This document shows positions 26,815-36,017 of a stretch of 64,000 bases of DNA, one piece after another. This DNA is from an uncultured Roseiflexaceae bacterium (GTDB taxonomy: Bacteria; Chloroflexota; Chloroflexia; Chloroflexales; Roseiflexaceae). Each line of letters starts with the position of its first letter. The stretch's first letter is position 1. The stretch covers positions 1-64,000 of the forward strand of contig CALKHR010000197.1 of the NCBI GenBank assembly GCA_937988885.1, given 5' to 3'. The notes below the pieces were generated by a model that saw only the letters and a list, made by a program, of their open reading frames with translations, was not told the DNA's origin and searched no databases. The position numbers and the translations under genes were made by a program.

Positions 26815-27834
26815 CTAGAACACGATCGTCCAGCCCGCGCGCATCGCCTGTTTGCGCGTGTAGGTCACTTTGTCGATTGTCTCTCCCAGCGCATCCAGCA
26901 GCGTGATGCTGCCGCCGAAGTTATCGAGCCTGACCCTAGCGGGCAGCCGCACCACCACGCTTGCACCAGCCGCCAGCATACCGCTCAGCGTGTGGCGCTC
27001 GCCCCGCTCATCGACGATCTGCCAGCCGTTCAGGTTCAGCGTGTGCGGTGTGGTGTTCATCAGCGTCACCGTCTCTTTGTTGATGTCGGAGCCGATCGGA
27101 TTGACCAGCGCCCCGACGATCTGCACCGATTCGGCGGCGATGGGCTTGCGTCGCACGTTACCCGTGGCTGGGGCATTCCGCTCGATACGGTGGCCCGTGC
27201 GGTCATCGGTCTGCCAAGATTGGGCTTGGAAGGCCAAGAACAGCGCGACCCAGTGCGGTTTCGGCTTGGAGAACTGGATCAACAGCCCGCCATCCTGCCA
27301 CACGCCATCATCCTCGGCGAAGGCAGGCAGATTGCCCTGGTTCATATGAATATCGTGGACGCCGTTGCTAGGCTTGAATTTGAAGATGTGATCGGGCTCT
27401 GGCTCCGGCCCCCAGCGCTGCCCGAAGGCGTAGATCAGCGCCTCGTAGTCGTTCATGGCCTGCATGATCTGTGCTTCGAGATAATCGCCCAAGTCGTTGT
27501 TTGGGCCGCGGCGATTGGCAGGTTGTTTGCGCATGGCCTTGCGCTTCAGCAGATTCCCCCGCACATAATCGAGCGCGGCCCCGCCGGGTTCGCTGGGCAG
27601 CGGATTCCACCCCAACGGCAGCGTGATGAGGTGGTTGGTGAGCGGGTGGTTGAAGTTGCGATCGAGCAGGAACAGCAACTCCGAAGGGCCTGTGCGCGAT
27701 TGCACATTGATAGCAATGCGGAATTGCGCGATCTCAGCGTCGATATGAACCTGATAATGCGGCGTATAGTCGTGGTGCTCGCGGTGGAGTGCGACCGCGC
27801 GGCCCTTGAGGACGCCATAGTTGTCGAGCGGCAT
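26815..27834 (-). CDS. DUF2278 protein with C-terminal lamin-tail domain
   Basis: This 339-residue protein begins with MPLDNYGVLKGRAV, the conserved start of DUF2278. The domain runs to about residue 210 and contains WNPLPSEPGGAALDYVRGNL and GVHDIHMNQGN motifs that recur in the family. Residues about 240-339 fit a lamin-tail (LTD) beta-sandwich: NKETVTLMNTTPHTLNLNGWQIVDERGERHTLSG. The biochemical role is not established. An AAGGAGCAC site precedes the ATG. It is followed on the same strand by no gene; upstream lies the fructosamine-kinase-like gene, 33 bp away, so they are probably co-transcribed. Confidence 0.8.
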   Translation of the reverse strand: MPLDNYGVLKGRAVALHREHHDYTPHYQVHIDAEIAQFRIAINVQSRTGPSELLFLLDRNFNHPLTNHLITLPLGWNPLPSEPGGAALDYVRGNLLKRKAMRKQPANRRGPNNDLGDYLEAQIMQAMNDYEALIYAFGQRWGPEPEPDHIFKFKPSNGVHDIHMNQGNLPAFAEDDGVWQDGGLLIQFSKPKPHWVALFLAFQAQSWQTDDRTGHRIERNAPATGNVRRKPIAAESVQIVGALVNPIGSDINKETVTLMNTTPHTLNLNGWQIVDERGERHTLSGMLAAGASVVVRLPARVRLDNFGGSITLLDALGETIDKVTYTRKQAMRAGWTIVF

Positions 27835-27867
27835 TGTGTGCTCCTTGAGTGTTGGCTGCGTCGCGGT

Positions 27868-28761
27868 TTAACAATACCGTTGCAACACCTGATCGACGTA
27901 GGCGCCGTAGCGCTCGCCGAAGTGGTTGAGATGATTCACCAAGTGGTACAGATTGTACAGGTCGCGGCGCTCCTGCCAACCCTTTGGTAACGGCCAAGTC
28001 GCTTGATACGCCTCGTAGAAACGGCTTGGGAAGCCGCCAAACAGGCCCGTGTAGGCGATCTCGCACTCGCGGTCGCCGTAGAAGATCGCCGGGTCGATCA
28101 GCACGGGCGCGCCCTGCGCATCCACGAGCAAATTGCCGTGCCACAGGTCGCCGTGGAGCAGCGCGGGTGGCGGCTGATGATCGCCGAGCCAATCGTCGAT
28201 CCGCTCGATCAGGCGGGCGAGCCGTTGGGCGCGTTGGCCCCGCAGGTGGCCCTTGCTGCGAGCGATCTCGGCCTGCACTCCCAGGCGCTGCTGTCCGAAG
28301 AAGGTTGACCAGCGCGTTTGCCAGGCGTTACGCTGCGGCATAACGCCCAAGTACGTGTCGAAATCGAGGCCGTAGGCGGGCGCGCTGGCGCGGTGCATTT
28401 CGGCCAAGCGCTGGCCAAGTTGCTCGTACAGCGTGTTTTCGTTGCGTGAGAGGGGCGGCTCGATCCATTCCAGCAGCAGGTAGTTGAACGGCGCCTCGCC
28501 CTGATTGGCGTCGTGGAAGGCCAACACCTTCGGGATGCGCAACGTGCCCGTGGCCGCCAGGCGCTCAAGGCTGCGCGCCTCGATGGTGAACAGTTGGTGC
28601 AGCCCGTGATCGCCCCATTTGAGCAGGTAATCGCCCCGTTCGCTGCGAATGCGGGCGGTTTGGCTGATCATGCCGCCGCTCACGATGCGCGTGTCGCGTA
28701 GGGCTGTGCGATCCCCTGCGCGCTCCAGTGCGTGGCGGGCGACTGTTTCGAGCGAATGCAT
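27868..28761 (-). CDS. Fructosamine kinase / ketosamine-3-kinase family protein
   Basis: This 297-residue protein matches the fructosamine-3-kinase family, relatives of aminoglycoside phosphotransferases. It has the catalytic loop PPPALLHGDLWHGNLLVD with the aspartate near residue 200, and the metal-binding DPAIFYGDRECEIAYTGLFGGFP. N-terminal segments VSGGMISQTARI and YLLKWGD fit the nucleotide-binding lobe. Enzymes of this family phosphorylate sugar-amine adducts so that they decompose, repairing glycated proteins. In bacteria they are often next to low-molecular-weight tyrosine phosphatases, and here such a gene lies 36 bp upstream, which supports the call. Substrate remains unproven. Confidence 0.88.
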   Translation of the reverse strand: MHSLETVARHALERAGDRTALRDTRIVSGGMISQTARIRSERGDYLLKWGDHGLHQLFTIEARSLERLAATGTLRIPKVLAFHDANQGEAPFNYLLLEWIEPPLSRNENTLYEQLGQRLAEMHRASAPAYGLDFDTYLGVMPQRNAWQTRWSTFFGQQRLGVQAEIARSKGHLRGQRAQRLARLIERIDDWLGDHQPPPALLHGDLWHGNLLVDAQGAPVLIDPAIFYGDRECEIAYTGLFGGFPSRFYEAYQATWPLPKGWQERRDLYNLYHLVNHLNHFGERYGAYVDQVLQRYC

Positions 28762-28797
28762 ACCCAGCCTCTCTACAAATGATGTGCGGCGGGTTCC

Positions 28798-29295
28798 TTA
28801 GTGTGCGAGTTGATGCTTGGCGATGATCGTATCAAGCAGGCCACGGCTGCCCCGATTCACCAGATCGTACACTTCTTCGAAGCGACCGTTGTAGTACGGG
28901 TCGGGCACATCGCGCACGGGCGCATCGGTAGCGTAATCGAGCATCAGCGCGAGTTTGGCTTGGTGTGCGGGCGTGCGGGCCAGGGCGCGCAGATCGGCCA
29001 AGTTTTGGCTGTCCATCGCCACGATATAGTCGAACGTGTCGAAGTCGCTCGCACGGATCACGCGGGCCGTGTGTTGATAGTCGATGTGATATTTGCGCAG
29101 GATGTTTTGGGTGCCTCGGTGGGGCGGCTCGCCAGCGTGCCAGGAGCCGGTGCCAGCCGAATCGGCGGAGATTCGATCGGCGAGGCCCGCCTGCTTCACC
29201 AAATGCATAAAAACGGCCTCGGCCATGGGCGAGCGGCAGATATTGCCAAGACAAACAAATAGAACGCGCACGGGCGTTGAGGAAGTATGTGTCAT
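28798..29295 (-). CDS. Low-molecular-weight protein-tyrosine-phosphatase
   Basis: This 165-residue protein has the family P-loop VCLGNICRSP near the N-terminus, with nucleophile C15 and phosphate-binding R21 (CX5R). The general-acid loop RDVPDPYYN is near residue 125. The ATG at 29295 is chosen over an upstream GTG at 29313 because a GGAAAGG site is close by. It leads an operon with the fructosamine-kinase-like and DUF2278 genes. This pairing suggests a role in deglycation (dephosphorylating ketosamine products) rather than protein-tyrosine signalling, but that is inference. Confidence 0.9.
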   Translation of the reverse strand: MTHTSSTPVRVLFVCLGNICRSPMAEAVFMHLVKQAGLADRISADSAGTGSWHAGEPPHRGTQNILRKYHIDYQHTARVIRASDFDTFDYIVAMDSQNLADLRALARTPAHQAKLALMLDYATDAPVRDVPDPYYNGRFEEVYDLVNRGSRGLLDTIIAKHQLAH

Positions 29296-29441
29296 ACGCC
29301 TTTCCATACACAATCGCGAAACGCTCTTGGTATTCTAGGGATGGCTCGGCCCCTTGTCAATGAGCATGGCTTGCCAGAAGCGAACGCGGCGATTATCATA
29401 CCGATGGACATTGAGGCAACGTTGCACAAAAGGCATAGGTC

Positions 29442-30179
29442 ATGGAGACATTGGCTACTCGTTTGAATGCGGTGCGCGAGCGCATCGAGCAGGCCGCACG
29501 CCAAGCAGGCCGCGCGCCCGAGGAGATAACGCTGATCGGCGTCAGCAAGACGCATCCCGCCGAACTGGTGCGCGAGGCACTAGCGGCTGGCCTTCACGAT
29601 GTTGGCGAGAACCGCGTACAAGAGGCCGAGCAGAAGATCGCAGAACTCGCCGATGTTCGCTCGCAACTCACTTGGCATTTGATCGGCCATCTACAGCGCA
29701 ACAAAGCCAAAAAAGCGGCCACTCTGTTCGATTGGGTGCACTCGCTCGATAGCCTGCGGCTCGCCGAAACCCTCTCGCAGCAGCGCGGCGCAGTCGCGGA
29801 TACGCCGCTCTCGGTGCTGTTGCAGGTGAACGTGTCGGGCGAGGAGAGCAAAGATGGCTTTGCACTGGCTGGATGGGAGATGCAGCCCGACGTGTTCGAG
29901 CGCTTTGCGGATGAGGTTGCTGCGCTGCTGGAGTTGCCGCACCTGCGCGTGCGTGGCCTGATGACAATCGCGCCGCTGACCGACGACCCCACCGCCGCTC
30001 GGCGCACGTTCCACTCGACGCGACTCCTGCGCGACCGCCTTGCGCAACGCTTCGCCAACGCCGATTGGTCGGTGCTCTCGATGGGCATGAGCGACGACTT
30101 CGCCGATGCGATCGCCGAGGGCGCCACGATGGTGCGGGTGGGCCGCGCGATCTTCGGCGCGCGACCTCCCATCGGCTAA
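29442..30179 (+). CDS. YggS/PLPBP-family pyridoxal-phosphate homeostasis protein
   Basis: This 245-residue TIM-barrel protein has PLP lysine K36 in LIGVSKTHP, followed by GENRVQEAEQK and WHLIGHLQRNKAKKA. Near the end it has LSMGMSDDF-DAI-EGATMVRVGRAIFG, which binds the phosphate. These are diagnostic of the YggS (PLPBP/PROSC) family, which keeps free PLP levels in check and has no known enzyme activity. It is divergent from the phosphatase gene, with 146 bp between starts, and ends in a shared terminator. Confidence 0.93.
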   Translation: METLATRLNAVRERIEQAARQAGRAPEEITLIGVSKTHPAELVREALAAGLHDVGENRVQEAEQKIAELADVRSQLTWHLIGHLQRNKAKKAATLFDWVHSLDSLRLAETLSQQRGAVADTPLSVLLQVNVSGEESKDGFALAGWEMQPDVFERFADEVAALLELPHLRVRGLMTIAPLTDDPTAARRTFHSTRLLRDRLAQRFANADWSVLSMGMSDDFADAIAEGATMVRVGRAIFGARPPIG

Positions 30180-30185
30180 ACAAAC

Positions 30186-30210
30186 AGGGCCGATCGCTGC
30201 GATCGGCCCT
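30186..30210. terminator. Bidirectional terminator between convergent genes
   Basis: AGGGCCGATCG and CGATCGGCCCT form an 11-bp perfect stem with a CTG loop. Minus-strand reading is followed by GTTTGTTT; plus-strand reading is followed by GTGCTTCT, a weaker U-tract. It lies between the YggS gene and the pseudokinase gene. Confidence 0.7.
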
Positions 30211-30242
30211 GTGCTTCTCTCATCTTCGCGATGGTGCAGGGA

Positions 30243-32150
30243 TTACGATAGGATCGAGACGATAATCGCCACAATCGCCGCCAGCGCGACCAGCCCAAGC
30301 AAACCGTACAGAATGATTCGCTCGATATCGAGCAACGTGCTATCGCCTCTCACCTCGTTGTTGAAGCCGATCAGCGCCAGCGTGTGCGGTTTGTTCTTGA
30401 CCTGATAATCGACCTCGGTGATCGCCACGCCCCGAATCTGCAACTCGGTCGCGATGATGCGGCCATCTGGGCCTGCTGCCTGCACTGCCGTCTCAAGCAA
30501 CTCCTGAAGGGGAGCCACCTGATTCCAGCGTGGCTCATACGGGTCGATCTTGCCCTGGAAGACCGTCTGCAGTTGCGTGAGCACTGTCGGGCGGTGCAGA
30601 CCGCTCAGATCGTCTTCGTTGGAGTGCTGCATCCCACGACGCGACCAGGTAAAGACCTTCTCCTCAAGCAACTGTCCGGTGCCCTCACAACGCCCGCACT
30701 GCTGCTTACCGTAGCCACGGCAATTCGGGCAATTCTCTTGGAACGTCTCGGTGCGGCTCGCGCCGGTGTTATCCTGCACGCGGCGGCTGCGCTCGATCGT
30801 GCCCTTGCCGCTGCACATTTTACAGTTGACCTGTGTGGCGCCGTTGCACTCGGTACACGGGATGGCTTGCTGCGAGCCGGGCACCACCATGACTTCTGGC
30901 GCGGCATTCTCGAACTCGCCCAGTTCCGGCACGGGCACTTCCCACACATCCATCGGGCGGCCAGCGGGCAACACCGTGCCACCCATATGCACCGATAGGC
31001 GCGATTCCGGCTGTGTGCGAGTCTCGTAGTGAGCGCGCAGATCGTAGAAGTACAGGTTGTAGCTCACGATCTGCTCTGGCTGCACGAACTGGCCCAGCGC
31101 CGGGCGGCGCAAGAACCCGTGGCGGCTCCAGCGGTCGAGCAGGCGCTTGATCGCATCGACGCGGTGGAGTGTATCGGCGCGGGCGCGGCTTTTGGCGATG
31201 AACTCCTGATCGAGCAGATCGCCCACCACCGTCTCCAGCGGATTTTCGAGCCATTCGGCCACCGGCTCCCAACGCGATTCCTCCATATCGTCGGTTGAAT
31301 CGTCGATATGGCGGCGCAACGCTTGGCGCAGCGCGGCCACGGCTTGGCTCGCATCGCTGAAGCGGTGGTTCGGCTGCTCCGAGAGCAACCGCCGCACCAC
31401 ACGGTCGGCATCCATAAGCGTCGCATCGCGTGCGCCGAGCGATGGGATCGGGCTGCCGGGTGGGGGCGGCAACTCGCCGCTGAGCATGTGGTACAGCACC
31501 GCGCCCAAACTGTACAAATCCTGCGATGGTGAGGGATCCTCGGCAGTAAAGCTCTGCTCGGGCGCGGAGTAGGGCGTGAGATAATCGGCCTCCTCGATGG
31601 AGGAGAGATCGGGTGTATCGGCGGCGTACGCGAGGCTGAAGTTCGTGAGGTACGCGTTGCCCTGCGGTGTGAGCAGAATATTCGCGGGCTGAATATCGCG
31701 GTGAATCACCCCTTGCTGGTGCAGATAATCGAGCGCAGAACCGATCTGGCTGAAGACGCGCAGCGCCAGGAGCGGCTCTAGCGGCCCAGATTCGAGCGCG
31801 CTTTGGAGTGAATATGCATCGAGTTGGGGGGTGACCAAATAATCGCCGTAGCGTTCGTCGTGACCAGCATCAACAACTGGCAGGATGTTCGGGTGGCTCA
31901 GCCGCGCAGCCAAACGAGCGGCCAACTGGAAGCGGCTCGCCGAGATCCAGTCGGTTCGACGTAGAATCTGCACCTGAACCGGGCGATCGAGCGTCAAGTG
32001 CATCCCACGGTAGATCGTGGTAAGCTCCTCCTGCGCGATCCGCTCCGAAAGACGATAGTTCAGGAGATCGTGTGTTTCACTTGATGATCGCGCGACATCT
32101 GCTTTACTACTCGAACCTGCAGTACGAGGGCGCGCATTGGACGTTGTCAT
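30243..32150 (-). CDS. Pseudokinase with DnaJ-type zinc fingers and a C-terminal membrane anchor
   Basis: This 635-residue protein begins at the ATG at 32150, with AGAGG eight bases upstream (a GTG six bases earlier is possible). Residues 25-285 have a Ser/Thr kinase fold: HRD at 150-152, an APE motif and DLYSLG. Three catalytic elements are missing: the ATP-binding lysine is Q61, the DFG aspartate is N170 (NFS), and the glycine loop lacks its glycines. Residues 430-495 hold four CxxC units (C432, C443, C474, C485), several of the CxxCxGxG type of DnaJ. A single transmembrane helix ends the protein. It is probably a membrane-bound scaffold or sensor. Confidence 0.85.
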   Translation of the reverse strand: MTTSNARPRTAGSSSKADVARSSSETHDLLNYRLSERIAQEELTTIYRGMHLTLDRPVQVQILRRTDWISASRFQLAARLAARLSHPNILPVVDAGHDERYGDYLVTPQLDAYSLQSALESGPLEPLLALRVFSQIGSALDYLHQQGVIHRDIQPANILLTPQGNAYLTNFSLAYAADTPDLSSIEEADYLTPYSAPEQSFTAEDPSPSQDLYSLGAVLYHMLSGELPPPPGSPIPSLGARDATLMDADRVVRRLLSEQPNHRFSDASQAVAALRQALRRHIDDSTDDMEESRWEPVAEWLENPLETVVGDLLDQEFIAKSRARADTLHRVDAIKRLLDRWSRHGFLRRPALGQFVQPEQIVSYNLYFYDLRAHYETRTQPESRLSVHMGGTVLPAGRPMDVWEVPVPELGEFENAAPEVMVVPGSQQAIPCTECNGATQVNCKMCSGKGTIERSRRVQDNTGASRTETFQENCPNCRGYGKQQCGRCEGTGQLLEEKVFTWSRRGMQHSNEDDLSGLHRPTVLTQLQTVFQGKIDPYEPRWNQVAPLQELLETAVQAAGPDGRIIATELQIRGVAITEVDYQVKNKPHTLALIGFNNEVRGDSTLLDIERIILYGLLGLVALAAIVAIIVSILS

Positions 32151-32687
32151 CGGCACATCCTCTACATTAAGAGGCGGACGCCGTCAGTATAGCTTTAGGA
32201 CGCTGAGTTTGCAAGCGACGCTATTGTAGTGCGGCGTATGAAACAAGAACGGGCGACGCTGCTCGGTCGGATGATATGTTGCTAAGCGTTTTACGTTGGG
32301 TAGTCCATCATGTGCGAGTGACAGACAGCGACAAGAAGTGTAGCTTTATTTTAGCATATCCGTTCGCTGCCTACAAATCGGTTTCGAGCCTTTGTCGGAT
32401 TCTGCGCTAGGCTGTGATGCGTTGTTCATTCGGGCAAACAGCCGTGGTGATATCTGACTCGTCACTCGGAATTGGCAGTTGGATGGGCTGAGTAGAGCGG
32501 AACCTACACGCTCAAGGCCGTACAAGACGGAGAGATTCTTCACTGCGTGCTGCGCACTCCGTTCAGAATGACTCCAGGGCCATGTCCTTCAACGCTCAGA
32601 AATTGGCAGTTGGATGGGCAGAATTTGTGGTGTCGAGGCGCTTCGTGTAACAGCGCATCGACACCACACGTGTTCCATTGGGTAGTG
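32151..32687. other. Noncoding region with dispersed repeats
   Basis: No supported gene is here. It holds a 19-bp direct repeat AATTGGCAGTTGGATGGGC at 32470-32488 and 32601-32619. Between them near 32530-32570 is a phrase of the type GAGATTCTTC-CTGCG-CTCCGTTCAGAATGAC, which resembles a segment near 54.6 kb. The 43-bp palindromic element follows at 32626-32668. The upstream end should carry the promoter of the pseudokinase gene, but I see no clear boxes. Confidence 0.6.
32626..32668. repeat. 43-bp palindromic dispersed repeat, copy 1
   Basis: An imperfect palindrome TGTGGTGTCGAGGCGCT with its complement around a GTA-containing centre. A second copy of exactly the same length is at 63676-63718. 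The two copies differ at six positions, and one pair of changes (position 5 and 39) keeps base pairing (G-C versus A-T). It lies 20 bp from the stop of the amidase gene, which is transcribed from the other side. Confidence 0.8.
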
Positions 32688-34610
32688 CTACGGAAGCACC
32701 TGCTCCCAATCGCTGATCGGTTCGCCTCCACCCACATCGAGCGCCTGGAGGAACTGGTCGCGCGACAAGCCGTAGCGCTCAGCTAGGTCGGCGAGCAGCC
32801 AACGCAGCGCGGCCCGCTGCTCCTCGGAGGGTGCGCCGCCTTCGAGCCCCACCACCACCGCGCGTTGGGCGAGGTCGCCGTCCCAAGTTGCGTGTGTGGC
32901 GGCCTGCTCATCGAGCAACCGCAACACCGCGCCCGTCTGATTGATGTAGTAGTGCCATTGCACAGCCGTGGCGGTATCGGACAGATCCAACTCCTGCGTA
33001 TTGCCCGTCGGCAATACCACCACCCGATCGATCGGTTGTGCGCGCGTTTGCCAGCCACTGAGGGATTCGCTCAGGTCGGTGATCGGCGGTGTGTCGATCT
33101 CCACACCCAGCAGGCCACCTGTGTAGATGCGTTCCGGCAGCAGATCCTCGATGCTTGTTTCCTCGCCGAGCACGTTGGGGGCCAGTTCGTCCACATCGCC
33201 CTCGGACAGCAGCACGCTGAGGCGGGCGATGCCGTCTTCCTCGTCGCCGAGTACGCCGGGCAGTTCGCCGATCACCACATTGCGCCAATCGCCGTCGCCC
33301 GGGATGCGGCAGTACAGCACATCGAGCGCGAAGGGCATTGCCACCAGGCGTTGGCCCTCCAGCACCTGTATCTCGGCCTTGGCGGTCGGCGCGCCCACAC
33401 CGTGGCTGATCGCATACTTGCAGAACAGCGCGGTCGGGTCGAAGGCGCGGCCCGTGCGACTGTTGTAGAGGTCGTTCAGCACTTGGGTGCGCAGATCCTT
33501 CTCCCACTGCTGATGCGGGTCGCCGTTGTACATATCGCGGGTCAGATCGCTGAGGCGCAGCAGCGAGCCGTTCCAGATCAGCGTATCGAGCGCGTAGTGC
33601 TGGCACGACACTTTGCCGCCTGGCAGCACATGGTCGGGCCCGATCGGCACGCCGATCTCGGTCATATGATTCAGGTAGAACTGGTGGAAGGCTTGATCGG
33701 GTCGGAAGCCTTTGACCGGATCGACGCTGCGGAACAGCAGGTTCAGCAATTCGTCGCGCAACGGCCCGGCGGGCGTCTCGCTGAGTCGTTTGACCTGCTC
33801 GATCGAGTCTGGTGAGGCGTAGTACAGGTCGCGCCCATACGCCTCGACGATCAGCAGTTGCCCCGCGACCGTGATGGCGCGGTTCTGCTCGTTCTCGCCC
33901 TGGCCATCGCCCGTGGGTGGCGGCGTGATCGCCAGAATCGGCATACCCGTCGCTTTTGAGACGGTCTCCTTCAGCAGCGGCCAACCTACCGCATGGGCCG
34001 AATTGGCCGAGCGATACGCGAGATCGACTAACAGTTTGCGGAGTTGGAGCGGGCTAGGCAGCGGTTCGGGCGTGGGTGCGGGTGCGGGTGGCGCACTAAC
34101 GGGTGAGGGTGCGGCAGGTGGGGCGTAGACCTCGGATACGAAGCGCTCCCACGGGAAGCCCGCCGGGTCGGTTTTGCGGCGCGGCGCAATATCGAGGTGC
34201 CGCACGAGCTGGCTGCGAGGGATCTTGTAGACGGCCACAAGATGCCGTACCAGTTCGAGTGTGGCGTTGTACTGCGCTTGCGGATACGGATCGCGCCCGT
34301 TGTTGAGATTCTCAAGTTCGATGCCGATCGAGATGCCATTGCAGCCGTTGACAACCTTGCCATCGACCTTCCAGGAACTGACGCCCGCGTGCCAAGCGAT
34401 ATCTTTGTCCTGCACCATTTGTGAAATCTTACCCGCTTTGTCGATGTAGTAGTGGATGGAGACGGGATTCTCGAGGCTACCGCCTTGGCGTAGGTAGTTG
34501 TAATCGCCTTTGCCTCGTGCAGCGGTCGAATGGAGGACTACCATTCTCACACGGTTAGCGTTCCCGTCCTGATAGTGCTTACGGGTCATGCCGACCTGTT
34601 CGATCTGCAT
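32688..34610 (-). CDS. N-acetylmuramoyl-L-alanine amidase-like protein with a second degenerate amidase domain
   Basis: This 640-residue protein starts with an Amidase_2/PGRP domain (about 5-165): MVVLHSTA carries the first zinc histidine, HYYIDKAGKISQMVQDKDIAWHAG follows, and SQLVRHLDIAPRRKTDPAGFPW supplies the last. It would cleave the amide between MurNAc and L-Ala. No signal peptide is visible. A Pro-rich linker (170-195) leads to an unassigned middle region. Residues about 530-625 repeat the amidase pattern (WHYYINQTGAVLRLLDE-AATHATW) but lack the first histidine environment and the end motif, so this copy is probably inactive and may bind. GAGAGG precedes the ATG. Confidence 0.82.
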   Translation of the reverse strand: MQIEQVGMTRKHYQDGNANRVRMVVLHSTAARGKGDYNYLRQGGSLENPVSIHYYIDKAGKISQMVQDKDIAWHAGVSSWKVDGKVVNGCNGISIGIELENLNNGRDPYPQAQYNATLELVRHLVAVYKIPRSQLVRHLDIAPRRKTDPAGFPWERFVSEVYAPPAAPSPVSAPPAPAPTPEPLPSPLQLRKLLVDLAYRSANSAHAVGWPLLKETVSKATGMPILAITPPPTGDGQGENEQNRAITVAGQLLIVEAYGRDLYYASPDSIEQVKRLSETPAGPLRDELLNLLFRSVDPVKGFRPDQAFHQFYLNHMTEIGVPIGPDHVLPGGKVSCQHYALDTLIWNGSLLRLSDLTRDMYNGDPHQQWEKDLRTQVLNDLYNSRTGRAFDPTALFCKYAISHGVGAPTAKAEIQVLEGQRLVAMPFALDVLYCRIPGDGDWRNVVIGELPGVLGDEEDGIARLSVLLSEGDVDELAPNVLGEETSIEDLLPERIYTGGLLGVEIDTPPITDLSESLSGWQTRAQPIDRVVVLPTGNTQELDLSDTATAVQWHYYINQTGAVLRLLDEQAATHATWDGDLAQRAVVVGLEGGAPSEEQRAALRWLLADLAERYGLSRDQFLQALDVGGGEPISDWEQVLP

Positions 34611-34772
34611 CGCAACCTCTCTTATCTGCGTACCTACGATGGGGATACGTATCTAGTATAGCATGGCTCTTAACCAGAGACTAGAGGAAATGTCGAATGC
34701 ATTGAGGCGCAACCTGTGGTACAGTATCGCCGCTCTGTGATTGTGCCTGTGGCTTTGGAATGAGATGAAAGA

Positions 34773-35900
34773 ATGGAACGCTTTACCGATCAGCCGCTTG
34801 GCGAACGACCGCATGTGGCCGTGTTCGGTTCGGATAAAGTCGGCAATTTTGTGTTGACGACGCCGTTGCTGCGCGGCTTAAAGGAGAAATACCCGGGCGC
34901 AACGCTCGATTTCTTTGGCGGCGCGACAACCAGCGATCTAGAGGCGGCGTGTCCGTACATCGATGCGCGCTTCTCGCTGTACGGCGAGCGCGAGGATTAT
35001 TTGGGCGCGCTGAACGCCTTCGTCGCCGAGCGGCGCGCGGTGGCTGGCCCGTACGATCTCGCGATCAACTGCGACGAGTTCAGCGAATTGAACTTGGTGG
35101 TGGTGGCGGCGGTCGCCCCGCGCTACTTGGTGGGCGCGTCGTTGCAGCGCGACTTTCGGCGCAAACTGCCGCCCGGCCAAGGTCCACGCGATGCGATGCT
35201 GCGCGACGACGACTGGAATAGTCCACACTTCCTGGAGCGCTACGGCGAGCTGCTCAGCAGCAACTACTTGGCCGAGATCTTCTGCTGCTTGGCGTATGTC
35301 AAGACCGATTTCTTCCGCACCGAGGTGACGGCCAGCCCGCCGCCTGTTGAGGTGGTGCCCGATATTCTGGTGCATATGACCACGACGCGCAGCGCTAAGC
35401 AGTGGTTGCCGGAGTATTGGCGCGAGCTGATCGAGTGGTGCTTGGCGCAGGGCTTGAGCGTTGGGGTGCTGGGAAGCAAGCCGCAGATCGAGCGTGAGCG
35501 GTATCACGCCGGCGATTGGGAGGACCAGATGATCGCCGAGCTTGGCCTGCACGATCTGCGCGGCGCGACCAGCCTGACGCAACTTGCGGGCCTGTGCGCG
35601 CAGGCTCGTGCGGCGGTGGTGGTGGATGCTGGCCCGATGCACATTGCGGCGGCGGTGGGCTGCCCGACGGTCTGTATCTTTGGCAACGATGCCGACGGCG
35701 ATGGGGCAAGCCCGATCCGGCTGTGGGCACCGCGCGGTCCCCATATCGAGTTGGTGCTGACGCCGACCAAATGCACGGTCTGCGTGGAGCGGCGCTTCAA
35801 GAACGAGGCGTGCCTGGTGGAGGGCCACCCCTGCATGCGCGACTTGCGCCCCGAGCGTGTGATCGCTGCGCTTCAGCAGGCTTTGGCCCGCCCGCGCTAG
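34773..35900 (+). CDS. Glycosyltransferase family 9 (heptosyltransferase-like)
   Basis: This 375-residue protein has a GT-B fold with the family 9 N-terminal VAVFGSDKVGNFVLTTPLLRGLKEKYPGA and the C-terminal nucleotide-binding segment VVVDAGPMHIAAAVGCPTVCIFG. A Cys-rich patch CTVCVERRFKNEACLVEGHPCM, typical of the C-terminus of many members, follows. These enzymes transfer heptose or related sugars to surface glycans. Chloroflexota lack classical LPS, so the acceptor is uncertain. The gene stands alone on the plus strand, 162 bp from the divergent amidase gene. Confidence 0.88.
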   Translation: MERFTDQPLGERPHVAVFGSDKVGNFVLTTPLLRGLKEKYPGATLDFFGGATTSDLEAACPYIDARFSLYGEREDYLGALNAFVAERRAVAGPYDLAINCDEFSELNLVVVAAVAPRYLVGASLQRDFRRKLPPGQGPRDAMLRDDDWNSPHFLERYGELLSSNYLAEIFCCLAYVKTDFFRTEVTASPPPVEVVPDILVHMTTTRSAKQWLPEYWRELIEWCLAQGLSVGVLGSKPQIERERYHAGDWEDQMIAELGLHDLRGATSLTQLAGLCAQARAAVVVDAGPMHIAAAVGCPTVCIFGNDADGDGASPIRLWAPRGPHIELVLTPTKCTVCVERRFKNEACLVEGHPCMRDLRPERVIAALQQALARPR

Positions 35901-36017
35901 CGGGCTGATCCCTTGCAGCGCTGCGCAGCGCCGTCGTGCTCGCCCATGCCGTGAGGTTCAACTGAGGCATGCTAGTAGGGCGTTGCACAGGCGGCGGCGC
36001 TTCTTCTTCCCAAAACA

